NCBI RefSeq assembly: GCF_024347575.1
Contig: NZ_AP025504.1
Span: 806,001-870,000 of the forward strand
Source: Vibrio pelagius
Lineage (GTDB): Bacteria > Pseudomonadota > Gammaproteobacteria > Enterobacterales > Vibrionaceae
Direction: 5' to 3'
Length of the DNA: 64,000 bases
Part shown: one piece after another, positions 17,354 through 26,296 of the stretch
Layout: the number at the start of each line of letters is the position of its first letter
Position numbering within the stretch: the stretch's first letter is position 1
Made by a program: the position numbers and the translations under genes
The notes under the pieces: model-generated
Databases searched by the model: none
What the model was told of the DNA's origin: nothing
The model's input: only the letters and a program-made list of their open reading frames with translations

Positions 17354-18231
17354 GCACGCTAACTCGCCACTTCGACGACAACACTGAGCGCAGTGGCATC
17401 TACTGGGGCAGCGTAAGGCACCGCCGTTTCGGCGCCATTACCCACGAGTTTAGCTATCAGTTGTACATGATGGGGCTCGATCTGGATGAGATCGAGCAGA
17501 CAACAGCGCGTAGCTGGATATTCGGTACCCGTTGGTTCAACCCTATCCGCTTTGTTGAGACAGATTATGTCCCGGAGAAGACCTTCGACGGAGACGAGTC
17601 GCTAGACAATCATGAATCTAAAATTAATGATAAAGCGTCAAATCGCTATAAAACGCAAAACAGTAATGAACTAAAAACTCTAAAGCAGCGTATAGCACTC
17701 AAAGTGAAAGCACTGGGTGGACAGTGGAGCGATTCCAACCGAGTCACCATGCTCGCACAGTGCCGTTGTTTTGGGATTTATTTTAGCCCGATCAATTGCT
17801 TCTTTTGCTATGACGAAAACTTGAAGTGCCGTTACATGCTGGCAGAGGTAAGCAACACTCCTTGGCGCGAACGACACTATTACTTGATAGACATGCAGCA
17901 AGAAATGAAGGCGAAGAAAGACTTCCATGTGTCACCATTTATGGATTTAGACATGACTTACCACTGGAAGATTAAGCCTCCATCACGCCGCACTTTAGTC
18001 CATATTGAAAATCATAGGGACGAGCAATATCCCGGAGACAAAAAGGTATTTGACGCTACATTGGCACTCGAAAAACAACCGATGACTGCCGGTGATATAC
18101 GACAAACACTGATTCGAACTCCGGCCATGACCACTAAGGTTGTGCTAGGCATTTATTATCAGGCTTTGAAACTGTTTCTTAAAAAGGTGCCCTTTATCCC
18201 GCACCCAGACTCAGTATCTAAGCCGTCATAA
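17350..18231 (+). CDS. DUF1365 family protein
   Basis: The 293-residue protein matches DUF1365. The start IYWGSVRHRRF, the central CFGIYFSPINCFFCYD and HVSPFMDLDMTYHW are characteristic. It has no catalytic motif that I can name. It sits between the FAD oxidase (ATGA overlap) and the cyclopropane synthase, the standard arrangement of this gene trio. An insert of charged residues around positions 78-112 (KINDKASNRYKTQNSN region) looks loop-like. The likely role is in modification of membrane fatty acids. Confidence 0.87.
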   Translation: MSTLTRHFDDNTERSGIYWGSVRHRRFGAITHEFSYQLYMMGLDLDEIEQTTARSWIFGTRWFNPIRFVETDYVPEKTFDGDESLDNHESKINDKASNRYKTQNSNELKTLKQRIALKVKALGGQWSDSNRVTMLAQCRCFGIYFSPINCFFCYDENLKCRYMLAEVSNTPWRERHYYLIDMQQEMKAKKDFHVSPFMDLDMTYHWKIKPPSRRTLVHIENHRDEQYPGDKKVFDATLALEKQPMTAGDIRQTLIRTPAMTTKVVLGIYYQALKLFLKKVPFIPHPDSVSKPS

Positions 18232-18274
18232 TACAAGAATTAACTAACACGAGAATTTTCTCAGCGAGGTCTAC

Positions 18275-19555
18275 ATGGAACAGCTTGCCAAACAAAATCA
18301 CAACATCAAGCAGCAGCCTCAAACCGCAGTGCTGAATAAAAACTGTAAGTACCGAAGCCTTGTTTTCACTATTCTGGAACGCTTACAGGGAGCTCAACTC
18401 GAAGTCATCGAAGGTGATGAACATTCAATATTTGGTGACCGAGAAGCCAGCCTTCACGCCGAGATTGTCATTCACGATTCTAGTTTCTTTAAAGATGTCG
18501 TCCTTAACGGCAGTATTGGCGCTTCAGAGGCGTACATTGACGGCAAATGGACAAGTCCACACCTAACTCGTGTCATTCAAATCATGGCTCGCAACCAGCA
18601 GCAACTCGACGAGCTAGATGACAAGACACAGTGGCTGTCCAAGATTAAAAATCTGTTTTTGAGAAAGCAGAACGCCAATACAGAGCAAGGCTCGAAACGT
18701 AACATTCTGGCTCACTACGATATTGGCAATGAGCTTTACGAGCGCTTCTTAGACCCATCAATGCAATACTCTTCAGCTATCTATAGTGAACAAGCTACCC
18801 AGCTCGCAGACGCTCAGCAAAATAAGATGCGTACCATTTGTGAACGCTTAGAGTTAACACCAGAAGACAGTGTGGTTGAGATAGGCACTGGGTGGGGCGG
18901 ACTTGCGATATTTATGGCGCAAAACTACGGCTGCCACGTTACAACCACAACTATCTCTGATGCTCAGCACGAACTTGCCAAGCAGCGCATTGAAGCACTC
19001 GGACTAAGCGACAAGATCACTCTGCTTAAAGAGGACTATCGCAATCTATCAGGTCAATACGACAAGCTTGTCTCTATCGAGATGATTGAAGCGGTTGGTC
19101 ATGAATATCTACAAACCTTCTTTACTACCTGCTCTCAGCTTCTCAAGCCAACAGGCAAGATGTTGATACAGGCAATCACTATCGCAGATGGACGTTATGA
19201 GAAATACCGTAAAGGGGTCGATTTCATTCAGAAATATATCTTCCCAGGTGGCTGCCTACCCTCTGTTGCTGTCATGACAGGTCACCTTGCACAGAGCACC
19301 GATCTTGTCGTCCAAGAAATTGACGACATCGGCTTACACTACGCGCGCACGCTAAACGATTGGAATGTCGCGTTTGAGCAGAGCTGGGATGAACTGCACA
19401 GCCTAGGGTATTCAGAAGAGTTCAAGCGATTGTGGACCTTCTATTTCTGCTACTGCGAAGGCGCCTTCCTTGAACGCGTGATCAGCACTCATCACATTGT
19501 GGCGCGTAAGCCTCGCTACTATGGAGCAAAAGATGAAACGGTTCTGGATTATTAA
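18275..19555 (+). CDS. cfa: Cyclopropane-fatty-acyl-phospholipid synthase family methyltransferase
   Basis: The 426-residue SAM-dependent enzyme adds a methylene or related group to unsaturated acyl chains of membrane phospholipids. It has the SAM motif VVEIGTGWGGLAIF near residue 203. Other family signatures are HYDIGNELYERFLDPSMQYSSA upstream, SIEMIEAVGHEYL, and the C-terminal FYFCYCEGAF. Cyclopropane synthase-like genes are core targets of the Rhodobacter singlet-oxygen sigma factor. The next gene starts within its 3' end. A cyclopropane product is not proven; family members of this operon may take part in furan or other branched acyl synthesis. Confidence 0.9.
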   Translation: MEQLAKQNHNIKQQPQTAVLNKNCKYRSLVFTILERLQGAQLEVIEGDEHSIFGDREASLHAEIVIHDSSFFKDVVLNGSIGASEAYIDGKWTSPHLTRVIQIMARNQQQLDELDDKTQWLSKIKNLFLRKQNANTEQGSKRNILAHYDIGNELYERFLDPSMQYSSAIYSEQATQLADAQQNKMRTICERLELTPEDSVVEIGTGWGGLAIFMAQNYGCHVTTTTISDAQHELAKQRIEALGLSDKITLLKEDYRNLSGQYDKLVSIEMIEAVGHEYLQTFFTTCSQLLKPTGKMLIQAITIADGRYEKYRKGVDFIQKYIFPGGCLPSVAVMTGHLAQSTDLVVQEIDDIGLHYARTLNDWNVAFEQSWDELHSLGYSEEFKRLWTFYFCYCEGAFLERVISTHHIVARKPRYYGAKDETVLDY

Positions 19556-20057
19556 CCTTGTTCTGTTTCAAGCCACTTGGGTAAGCAGTGCTTTCTTTAC
19601 CGAGCAAGCGGTCTTTATAGCGCCACTATTGGTGGCGCTGCATTTTCTTCTTTCACCCACTCGTCGTGACGACCTCAGAGTCTTACTCTTGCTACCAATC
19701 GGTCTGATTCTCGATAGCTTAATGATTGGCCTTGGCGCCTTTTCTGCACACCCAAGTATCGCTAACCAAACTTGGTTCCCGGTGTGGCTCGCCTGCTTGT
19801 GGGTGATGTTCTTAATCAGCTTTAACCATAGCCTCAATTGGCTAATGAAATGTCCGAAAGTGATCCTCATTCTCCTCGGTTTCGTAGGAGGTACTAGTAG
19901 CTACTGGGGCGGCATCAAGGCAGGTGCCCTTCAGTCCACATGGCCAGATGTGTGGGTGTTATCCACGCTTGCGGTCAGTTGGGGATTAGTGATTCCCTTG
20001 TTAGTGGTCGGCTACTCGTATCTAAACAAGCCTAATATGGCGGAGACAACGAGGTGA
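19533..20057 (+). CDS. DUF2878 integral membrane protein
   Basis: This small 174-residue protein has about five hydrophobic segments and matches DUF2878, a family of inner-membrane proteins found in such operons. The start was placed at the ATG at 19533 because a GGAG site stands six bases before it and the protein then begins MKRFWIINLVLFQ like the family. The gene overlaps the end of the synthase gene by 23 bases, so it is translationally coupled. Function unknown; membrane location fits a role beside lipid-modifying enzymes. Confidence 0.82.
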   Translation: MKRFWIINLVLFQATWVSSAFFTEQAVFIAPLLVALHFLLSPTRRDDLRVLLLLPIGLILDSLMIGLGAFSAHPSIANQTWFPVWLACLWVMFLISFNHSLNWLMKCPKVILILLGFVGGTSSYWGGIKAGALQSTWPDVWVLSTLAVSWGLVIPLLVVGYSYLNKPNMAETTR

Positions 20058-20060
20058 CTT

Positions 20061-20621
20061 ATGGCTTATTCATCACAGGGTCGTGCTAAAGTTCAGCGCC
20101 ACCCTTATTCGCAATGGAAGCGTTACTTACTGTCAGCGCTTGCAACCCTGTTTGCGTGCAGTGCACTTATCTTCCACAACGCCGCTAACGCCTCTCCCGT
20201 CGGTGATTTGAATAAGCAGGGCGAGGGAGAGATGACTTATCTCTTTTGGACCCTCTACAACGCCGAGCTGTACACCACACCCACTCGCTCTGAGCAAGCA
20301 CTGAAAATCGAATACTACCGCGACATTGATAGCAAAGATCTAGTCGATGCAACGCAAGATCAGTGGGAAAAACTCGGCTACTCAGACAGCAAAATCAAGA
20401 GCTGGATCGCTCCACTCTACGAAATGTGGCCGAACGTAAAACAGGGCAGCACACTGACTATTCGCGTTTCAGAAAACCAGCACAGCCAATTCTATTTCGA
20501 CGAACAACCAATCGGCACCATTACAGACACCCAATTTGGACACGCCTTTCTCTCTATTTGGCTGTCAGAAAACACGTCGGAACCAAAACTCCGCCAACAG
20601 TTGTTAGGGCTCAATAAATAA
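20061..20621 (+). CDS. Chalcone isomerase-like periplasmic protein
   Basis: The 186-residue protein has a signal peptide (KRYLLSALATLFACSALIF, cleaved near NAANA) and a mature part resembling the bacterial chalcone isomerase-like fold. Signatures are FWTLYNAELYT near residue 65 and the late FGHAFLSIWLSENTSEPKLRQQL. These bacterial members are thought to bind fatty acids and need not be enzymes. It follows the DUF2878 gene by three bases with a GAGGTGA site and is followed by a DUF3833 lipoprotein gene. The last two genes probably give the operon a periplasmic branch. Confidence 0.82.
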   Translation: MAYSSQGRAKVQRHPYSQWKRYLLSALATLFACSALIFHNAANASPVGDLNKQGEGEMTYLFWTLYNAELYTTPTRSEQALKIEYYRDIDSKDLVDATQDQWEKLGYSDSKIKSWIAPLYEMWPNVKQGSTLTIRVSENQHSQFYFDEQPIGTITDTQFGHAFLSIWLSENTSEPKLRQQLLGLNK

Positions 20622-20636
20622 AATAGGACATAATGA

Positions 20637-21158
20637 ATGAAAACAGGATGGCTACTTTTACTTTGCTCTCTTCTAATAGGGTGTGGCTCTGCCAACTTAT
20701 CCGAACATACGGGCACCACACCTGAACTCAAGCTCGAACAGTTCTTTGACGGCGACCTAATCGCTTATGGCATCGTGCTCGATCGCTCTGGTAATCTACT
20801 ACGACGTTTTGAAGCGGATTTAGTAGCAGAGTGGCAAGGCGACCAAGGGGAAATCAAAGAGTGGTTTCGCTTCGCTGATGGTGAACGGTCCACTCGAATC
20901 TGGAAGCTGGTTAAAACTGGCGACAACACCTACACAGGCACAGCGGGTGACGTAATCGGCGAAGCTTATGGTGAAACCCAGGGCTCTGCCCTTTACTGGA
21001 AGTACACACTAGAAATCGAAGTCGACGGTTCACTGTATGAAGTGACGCTGGACGACTGGATGTTTTTAATGGACGACAAGCGCCTGTTCAACAAAACCGA
21101 AATGTCCAAGTTCGGTTTCAAGGTCGGTGAAGTCATACTGTTTATCGAAAAACGCTAG
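20637..21158 (+). CDS. DUF3833 lipoprotein
   Basis: The 173-residue protein begins with a lipoprotein signal and lipobox LLIGC (cysteine at residue 16). The mature part matches DUF3833, with QFFDGDLIAYGIVLDRSGNLLRRF and the later WKYTLEIEVDG and DDWMFLMDD segments, a lipocalin-like beta pattern. It is the last gene of the photo-oxidative operon and is followed by a strong terminator. Its position suggests an envelope partner of the lipid-modifying enzymes upstream. Its activity is unknown. Confidence 0.85.
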   Translation: MKTGWLLLLCSLLIGCGSANLSEHTGTTPELKLEQFFDGDLIAYGIVLDRSGNLLRRFEADLVAEWQGDQGEIKEWFRFADGERSTRIWKLVKTGDNTYTGTAGDVIGEAYGETQGSALYWKYTLEIEVDGSLYEVTLDDWMFLMDDKRLFNKTEMSKFGFKVGEVILFIEKR

Positions 21159-21181
21159 TCGTCCATAGCACAGATTACACA

Positions 21182-21216
21182 AGCCTCGACTCACTCTTTG
21201 AGTCGAGGCTTTCTGT
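21182..21216 (+). terminator. Terminator of the photo-oxidative stress operon
   Basis: AGCCTCGACTCA (21182-21193) and TGAGTCGAGGCT (21199-21210) form a perfect 12-pair stem with a five-base loop, followed by TTCTGTTT. Confidence 0.9.
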
Positions 21217-21305
21217 TTCCATCATCTCAAATCAACCTTCACAGCGCTGGTTGAACCTACCTATCACTAGATTGACCTTTCAATAGCTTTTGCCTTTCAT
21301 ACTTG

Positions 21306-21371
21306 ATAGCTATCTCCTATTAGAACAATAGAAACGTCCGAATTTACCCTCTGAGCCTGTCGAGGCAATAT
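21306..21371 (+). promoter_or_regulatory. OxyR-type site and promoter of ahpC
   Basis: The OxyR pattern of four tetramers spaced by seven bases is visible: ATAG (21306), CTAT (21317), ATAG (21328) and a divergent fourth block, CGAA (21339). It overlaps the upstream edge of a promoter, TTTACC (21343-21348), 17 bases, CAATAT (21366-21371). The same module precedes ahpF. Activation by peroxide through OxyR is the natural reading. Confidence 0.75.
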
Positions 21372-21424
21372 ATCTCCATCGACGCAAGGCAGCGTCAAAA
21401 CAACAAATTAAAGAGAGTAAAATC

Positions 21425-21982
21425 ATGATCAACACAGAAATCAAACCATTCAACGCAACGGCATTCAAAAACGGCGAATTCGTAGAAATCTCAGAGCAAG
21501 ACGTGAAAGGTAAGTGGGCAGTATTCTTCTTCTACCCAGCAGATTTTACTTTCGTATGTCCTACTGAACTTGTAGACCTACAAGAGAAATACGCAGAGCT
21601 TCAGTCTCGTGGCGTGGAAGTTTACTCAGTATCAACTGACACACACTTCTCTCACAAAGCATGGCACGACACTTCTGACAAAATCGGTACTATCGAGTAC
21701 TTCATGGTAGGCGACCAAACTGGCACTATCACAAACAACTTCAACGTAATGCGTGAAGGTCAAGGCCTAGCAGACCGCGCTACGTTCCTAATCGACCCAG
21801 AAGGTGTTATCCAAGCAATGGAAATCACTGCTGAAGGCATCGGTCGTGACGCTGAAGACCTACTACGCAAAGTGAAAGCGGCTCAGTACGTTGCAAACAA
21901 CCCAGGTGAAGTTTGCCCAGCGAAATGGAAAGAAGGCGAAGAGACACTAGCGCCATCTCTAGACCTAGTAGGTAAGATCTAA
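21425..21982 (+). CDS. ahpC: Alkyl hydroperoxide reductase peroxiredoxin subunit
   Basis: AhpC reduces hydrogen peroxide, organic hydroperoxides and peroxynitrite. The 185-residue typical 2-Cys peroxiredoxin has the peroxidatic cysteine in FTFVCPTEL (Cys45) and the resolving cysteine in GEVCPAKW near residue 164. It is recycled by AhpF, encoded next. Each gene has its own promoter, and a terminator lies between them. The strong codon preference for CTA, GTA and AAC-type codons suits a highly expressed protein. OxyR-type control is supported by the upstream site. Confidence 0.97.
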   Translation: MINTEIKPFNATAFKNGEFVEISEQDVKGKWAVFFFYPADFTFVCPTELVDLQEKYAELQSRGVEVYSVSTDTHFSHKAWHDTSDKIGTIEYFMVGDQTGTITNNFNVMREGQGLADRATFLIDPEGVIQAMEITAEGIGRDAEDLLRKVKAAQYVANNPGEVCPAKWKEGEETLAPSLDLVGKI

Positions 21983-22056
21983 GCATCTGCTAACCCGTTC
22001 TACAGGCGTGCCTTAGCCTGCCTCCTAAAGGGCTTTGGCGCGCCGCTTTAATTCTC

Positions 22057-22087
22057 AAAACCACATCCATGCGATGTGGTTTTTTTG
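22057..22087 (+). terminator. Terminator after ahpC
   Basis: AAACCACAT and ATGTGGTTT pair around CCATGCG, followed by a T tract. It separates ahpC from the ahpF promoter. The segment from 21983 to 22056 holds no gene. Confidence 0.85.
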
Positions 22088-22144
22088 TTTTTATTCAATA
22101 CTTTGGGTCGCCTTGATGGCTTTAATAAGTTTTTCCAATTATCG

Positions 22145-22210
22145 ATAGGTTTTACCTACCAAACTAATAGAAACGTCCGAATTTACCAATTGTGATGGTC
22201 AAGGCAATAT
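22145..22210 (+). promoter_or_regulatory. OxyR-type site and promoter of ahpF
   Basis: ATAG (22145), CTAC (22156), ATAG (22167) and CGAA (22178) repeat the spacing seen before ahpC. TTTACC (22182-22187), 17 bases and CAATAT (22205-22210) follow. The core from the third tetramer to TTTACC is identical to that of ahpC. Confidence 0.75.
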
Positions 22211-22264
22211 AGCTCCATCAGCGCAAAAGAGCGCCCCCGAACAGAAAAGAAAAGTAGGCATATC

Positions 22265-23863
22265 ATGTTAGACCAAGCAATGAAGCAGCAACTGCAAACA
22301 TACTTAGAATTCCTAAAAAATGACGTTAAGCTCGTTCTTAGCCTGGATGAAAGCGAAACAGCAAGCAAACTAGAGAAGCTGGCAAACGACATATCAGAAC
22401 TCTCTGACAAAGTTGTGGTTATCCGTGACGATAGCGCGAGTGACCGCAAACCAATCATGCAAGTGCTGAACACCGAGAAAGGCACAAGCATCGGTTTTGC
22501 TGGCCTACCTATGGGTCATGAGTTCACTTCATTAGTATTGGCATTGCTACACAGTGGCGGTCACCCTATCAAGCTTGAAGACGATGTTATCGAACAGATT
22601 AGAAACCTTGGTCAGCCATTGAATGTTGAAATCTTCATTTCGCTTTCTTGCCAAAACTGTCCTGAGGTTGTGCAAGCGTTCAACATGATGTCTGCAATCA
22701 ACCCGCTGATCAAAACAACCATGATTGATGGCGCAGCCTTCCAAGACGAAGTGAAGTCACGCGACATCATGGCGGTACCAAGTGTCTTCATCAACGGTGA
22801 ACTGTTCGGGCAAGGCCGTATGTCTCTGGCTGAGATCCTAAACAAAGTCGACTCTGGCGCAGCGCAGAAAAAAGCGGCGAGCCTAAGCAAGCAAGCACCG
22901 TTTGACGTTCTTGTTGTTGGTGGTGGTCCAGCAGGTTCTTCTGCAGCAATCTACGCAGCACGTAAAGGCATTCGCACGGGTGTAGTTGCAGACCGTTTCG
23001 GTGGTCAAGTAATGGACACAATGGCGATTGAAAACTTCATCTCAGTGAAAGCGACCACAGGTCCTAAGCTGGTAGCAAGCCTTGAAGAACACGTAAAAGA
23101 GTACGGCGTAGAGGTGATGACCGAGCAGCGCGCGGCTAACATCATCGACGCTGAAGACACAGAAGACGGTTACATCCATGTTGAGCTAGAGAGCGGTGCA
23201 ACACTGCGAGCTCGCTCAGTAATCACAAGTACCGGTGCACGCTGGCGTGAAATGAACGTTCCGGGTGAGCAAGAGTACCGCAACAAAGGCGTAGCGTACT
23301 GCCCACACTGTGACGGTCCACTGTTCAAAGGCAAGAAAACAGCCGTTATCGGTGGTGGTAACTCAGGTATCGAGGCTGCAATTGACCTAGCAGGTATCGT
23401 TGAGCATGTAACAGTTCTTGAATTTGCAGACACACTGCGTGCTGACCAAGTACTTATCGACAAGGCGAATTCAACGCCTAACATCGAAATCATCAAGATG
23501 GCACAAACAACACAAGTGCTTGGCGATGGTAACCGAGTAACGGGTCTTGAGTACAAAGACCGTAACACTGATGAGCTTAAGCGCATCGACCTAGCGGGTA
23601 TCTTTGTTCAAATCGGCCTAATGCCAAACAGCGAATGGTTGAAAGGCACTAAGGTTGAACTATCACCACGTGGTGAAATCGAGATTGACGCACACGGTGC
23701 AACATCAATGAAAGGTGTATTTGCAGCAGGTGACGTAACAACCGTACCTTACAAGCAGATCATCATCGCGATGGGTGAAGGTGCAAAAGCGAGCCTAGGT
23801 GCATTTGACCACCTAATTCGCAACCCAGCGCCAGTCGCTAAAAAAGTGACAGAAGTAGCGTAA
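22265..23863 (+). CDS. ahpF: Alkyl hydroperoxide reductase flavoprotein subunit
   Basis: AhpF passes electrons from NADH through FAD and two disulfides to AhpC. The 532-residue protein has the N-terminal thioredoxin-like tandem with the CQNC pair (Cys129 and Cys132). The FAD motif [12 protein letters not shown] is near residue 218, the redox pair CPHC is at residues 346-349, and the NAD motif [12 protein letters not shown] follows. It is slightly longer than the E. coli protein owing to its C-terminal tail. The gene has its own OxyR-type promoter and ends in a bidirectional terminator. Confidence 0.97.
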   Translation: MLDQAMKQQLQTYLEFLKNDVKLVLSLDESETASKLEKLANDISELSDKVVVIRDDSASDRKPIMQVLNTEKGTSIGFAGLPMGHEFTSLVLALLHSGGHPIKLEDDVIEQIRNLGQPLNVEIFISLSCQNCPEVVQAFNMMSAINPLIKTTMIDGAAFQDEVKSRDIMAVPSVFINGELFGQGRMSLAEILNKVDSGAAQKKAASLSKQAPFDVLVVGGGPAGSSAAIYAARKGIRTGVVADRFGGQVMDTMAIENFISVKATTGPKLVASLEEHVKEYGVEVMTEQRAANIIDAEDTEDGYIHVELESGATLRARSVITSTGARWREMNVPGEQEYRNKGVAYCPHCDGPLFKGKKTAVIGGGNSGIEAAIDLAGIVEHVTVLEFADTLRADQVLIDKANSTPNIEIIKMAQTTQVLGDGNRVTGLEYKDRNTDELKRIDLAGIFVQIGLMPNSEWLKGTKVELSPRGEIEIDAHGATSMKGVFAAGDVTTVPYKQIIIAMGEGAKASLGAFDHLIRNPAPVAKKVTEVA

Positions 23864-23890
23864 TCAAATAACGCTGCAAGCCTAAAAAAG

Positions 23891-23924
23891 AAAAAGCCAC
23901 CACTGAACTCAGTGGTGGCTTTTT
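23891..23924. terminator. Bidirectional terminator between ahpF and the converging gene
   Basis: AGCCACCACT (23895-23904) and AGTGGTGGCT (23911-23920) pair perfectly around a six-base loop, with A and T runs on either side. It serves both converging genes. Confidence 0.9.
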
Positions 23925-23928
23925 GTTG

Positions 23929-24273
23929 TTACAGCCCTTCAAACTCATCAATTGCAATGCGCGCTTCTGCCAGTGAACAGCCAGATTCACTGACCAATTG
24001 AGCGACGGTCATCGAAGGCGTTTTTTGAAGCAACTGTTGTAAACAAACGGTTGGTTTAGGTAATACTTTATCAATCGCAGTCACCATCCAAAGTAAGGGA
24101 GCATCGCTAAGTTGCTCCCTTAATTTATGTAGCTGCGCCTCTTCACCTACTAACATCCAATTCCGAGAGCGTCGAATGCGTTTTAACTGACAACCATTCG
24201 CGGCTGCTAGGGCAATCACCTGTGCCTTATCTGACACTCGGTGGACAAAGCTATTGAGTACAACTGAAAACAT
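23929..24273 (-). CDS. Small conserved protein of uncertain function
   Basis: The 114-residue protein begins VLNSFVHRVSDKAQVIALAAANGCQLKRIRRSRNW and ends in a segment resembling a small helix-turn-helix (TVAQLVSESGCSLAEARIAIDEF). I recall similar vibrio and Shewanella proteins being labelled 'ribosome recycling factor family', but I see no true RRF fold and give no function. The basic RIRRSRNW stretch could bind nucleic acid. It lies downstream of an OsmC gene on the same strand, eight bases after its stop, and ends at a terminator shared with ahpF. Confidence 0.55.
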   Translation of the reverse strand: MFSVVLNSFVHRVSDKAQVIALAAANGCQLKRIRRSRNWMLVGEEAQLHKLREQLSDAPLLWMVTAIDKVLPKPTVCLQQLLQKTPSMTVAQLVSESGCSLAEARIAIDEFEGL

Positions 24274-24281
24274 AGTGTGGG

Positions 24282-24749
24282 TTACGAGTCTATCTCTACC
24301 GTGATCTCGGTTTTTACAGAATTGGCAATGAAGCAGTTACTGTGTGCCAGATGATGCAACTTTTCGAGCTGTTTATCCGTCGGGCGCTTATCACCAACAA
24401 ATTGAATTTGGGGTCTAAGCGTAACATGACTCACCCAAGCACGCCCCGCTTTATCCTCTTCAAGAACACCAATCGCGTCATCAATGTAAGACTCGATCAC
24501 GTATTTACGCTTAGCTGCAATGCCCAGAAACGTCAGCATATGACAACTGGCAATCGCCGCAATAAAGGCTTCTTCGGGATCAACATTCTCTTCAACAGAG
24601 AGCGGTAATGGCACAACATGAGGCGATGACGACGCAGGTACAATAACACCACCATCAAATTCCCACGTATGCCCGCGACTGTATTGATTATCGCTAAATA
24701 CCTCATCGTCGCCTTTCTGCCAGCGAATCAGGGCACCATAATCAGACAT
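24282..24749 (-). CDS. OsmC family peroxiredoxin-like protein
   Basis: The 155-residue protein matches the OsmC/Ohr fold, which reduces organic hydroperoxides through two cysteines. The pair is visible in ASCHMLTF (near residue 89) and SNCFIANSV (near residue 142), the expected spacing. The motif PEEAFIAAIASCHM is typical of the OsmC-like subgroup rather than Ohr. The gene follows a GFA-type gene by nine bases on the same strand, and the ahpCF genes lie close by. A role in detoxifying reactive lipid or sulfur species is likely. Confidence 0.88.
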   Translation of the reverse strand: MSDYGALIRWQKGDDEVFSDNQYSRGHTWEFDGGVIVPASSSPHVVPLPLSVEENVDPEEAFIAAIASCHMLTFLGIAAKRKYVIESYIDDAIGVLEEDKAGRAWVSHVTLRPQIQFVGDKRPTDKQLEKLHHLAHSNCFIANSVKTEITVEIDS

Positions 24750-24758
24750 GTTTTCTCC

Positions 24759-25151
24759 TTAGCGATCCGCAGGGTGGTTCACACCATCGTTTGTCACCAC
24801 ATCACCGATATCAAAAGGGTTCACTCCTTCCAAACAACCAATATTGAACCCGTATTCATTTGGGCTAGAGCGACGTTGATGATGGGTATAGATACCGCAG
24901 TTCGAACAGAAGTAGTGCTTCGCGGTGTTAGTATTGAATTGATATAACTTGAGATGCTCTGCACCTTTGAGGATCTTGATACCATCCAGCGCAACAGAGC
25001 CAACAATCGCCCCTTTACGACGACAAATAGAGCAATCGCAGCGACGCGGCTTTTCGATGCCGTTAGGTAGGCTGAGCTCTAACTCCACCGCACCGCAATG
25101 GCAGGTCGCTTTATGAAATGGTTTGATCACCGTGTTGCCAACTTTTTTCAT
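24759..25151 (-). CDS. GFA family zinc protein
   Basis: The 130-residue protein belongs to the GFA family (glutathione-dependent formaldehyde-activating enzyme-like). It has the zinc cysteine pairs in CHCGAVE, CDCSICRRKGA and FCSNCGIYTHH. The frame is open to 25172, but the ATG at 25151 has a GGAGAG site at the right distance. Most GFA proteins have no proven formaldehyde activity; binding of glutathione adducts is a guess. It forms a unit with the OsmC gene and the small gene after it. Confidence 0.85.
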   Translation of the reverse strand: MKKVGNTVIKPFHKATCHCGAVELELSLPNGIEKPRRCDCSICRRKGAIVGSVALDGIKILKGAEHLKLYQFNTNTAKHYFCSNCGIYTHHQRRSSPNEYGFNIGCLEGVNPFDIGDVVTNDGVNHPADR

Positions 25152-25250
25152 TGTTCTCTCCAGTACATCCATGTATTGCTCACATCATAACCAGTCTAGT
25201 CAGTTCTGTCCGCAGTCCCGTTTTCAGTTCGAGAGTTTTGTCATATCTCG

Positions 25251-26198
25251 TTAATTAATTGATTTATCGGTCAAACGGCCAAAATTATCGATTAGGAAAT
25301 CCAAAAATAGTCGAATTCGCTTAGGTTGATACTTCTTGCTGATGTACACCACATTCAAGTCTGCGCTTGATACAGAGGTCGAGGTATTGAAGTTTTTCAT
25401 ATAGCCGTTGAGCAGCGTGACAAGGCGTTGGTTATTGATGTCATCTTGCACATCCAACACTGATTTGAGCGCAATACCCTCACCTTTTAATGCCCAGTAG
25501 CGAATCACTTCGCCATCGTCTGAGAATCGCTTTGGTACAACGGTAATCGACTTCTTCATGTCGTGATCTTGGAAATGCCATGTTTTCAGCTCTTCATTAC
25601 TGCGTAGCATTGCTAAGCAATCATGGTCTGCTAAATCTTGAGGCGTTAATGGCGTTCCATGCTTGGCAAGATATTCAGGAGAAGCACACAGCACACGTCG
25701 GCTCGGGGATAAACGTCTTGATATCAAACTGCTGTCGACTAACTCTCCGTAGCGAATTACCACATCCATGCCCGACTCTGCAATATTTGACAGGTTATCG
25801 TTCAAATATAGGTAAGGGATCACGTCGGGATATTGCTGACAGAACTCAGAGAGAATAGGAAGAATATACTGCTTGCCGATGTCTTTGGGAGCGGCGATTT
25901 TTAAGGGGCCTTTAACCTCTTTAACACCGTTTTGAATCAGATTTTCTGCTTCGCTAACGTTATCCAATATCTCCAAGCACGCCTTGTGATACAGCTCGCC
26001 AGAGTCAGTCAAAGACACATGTCGAGTACTTCGATTCAACAGCTTCACGCCATATCGCTCTTCCAGTGCCTGCAGCCTTGCGGTCATGGTCGCAGGAGAT
26101 AAGCCTAGCTCTCGCCCTGCTGCCGCTAAACCTTGATGCTTCACGATACTGACGAACATCGCCATGTCTGAAAACTTATCCACTCTTACGCCTACCAT
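25251..26198 (-). CDS. LysR family transcriptional regulator
   Basis: The 315-residue protein has the N-terminal winged-helix segment of the LysR family (AAAGRELGLSPATMTARLQALEERYGVKLLNRSTRHVSLTDSG, about residues 22-64 in parts). A periplasmic-binding-like effector domain follows, typical of the CrgA/DmlR-like subgroup. It diverges from the nemA-type gene at 26297 with a gap of about 100 bases. It most likely controls that gene in response to an electrophile or similar effector. The AT-rich gap (26199-26296) should hold the shared operator. Confidence 0.9.
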   Translation of the reverse strand: MVGVRVDKFSDMAMFVSIVKHQGLAAAGRELGLSPATMTARLQALEERYGVKLLNRSTRHVSLTDSGELYHKACLEILDNVSEAENLIQNGVKEVKGPLKIAAPKDIGKQYILPILSEFCQQYPDVIPYLYLNDNLSNIAESGMDVVIRYGELVDSSLISRRLSPSRRVLCASPEYLAKHGTPLTPQDLADHDCLAMLRSNEELKTWHFQDHDMKKSITVVPKRFSDDGEVIRYWALKGEGIALKSVLDVQDDINNQRLVTLLNGYMKNFNTSTSVSSADLNVVYISKKYQPKRIRLFLDFLIDNFGRLTDKSIN

Positions 26199-26296
26199 TC
26201 ATTAAAACCGAACAATGAATTCATATTTTAGTCAATTATCAAATCCAGTCGAATAAATAAAATAGTCCCTATCAGCAGAAGATAGGAATCCTGAGC

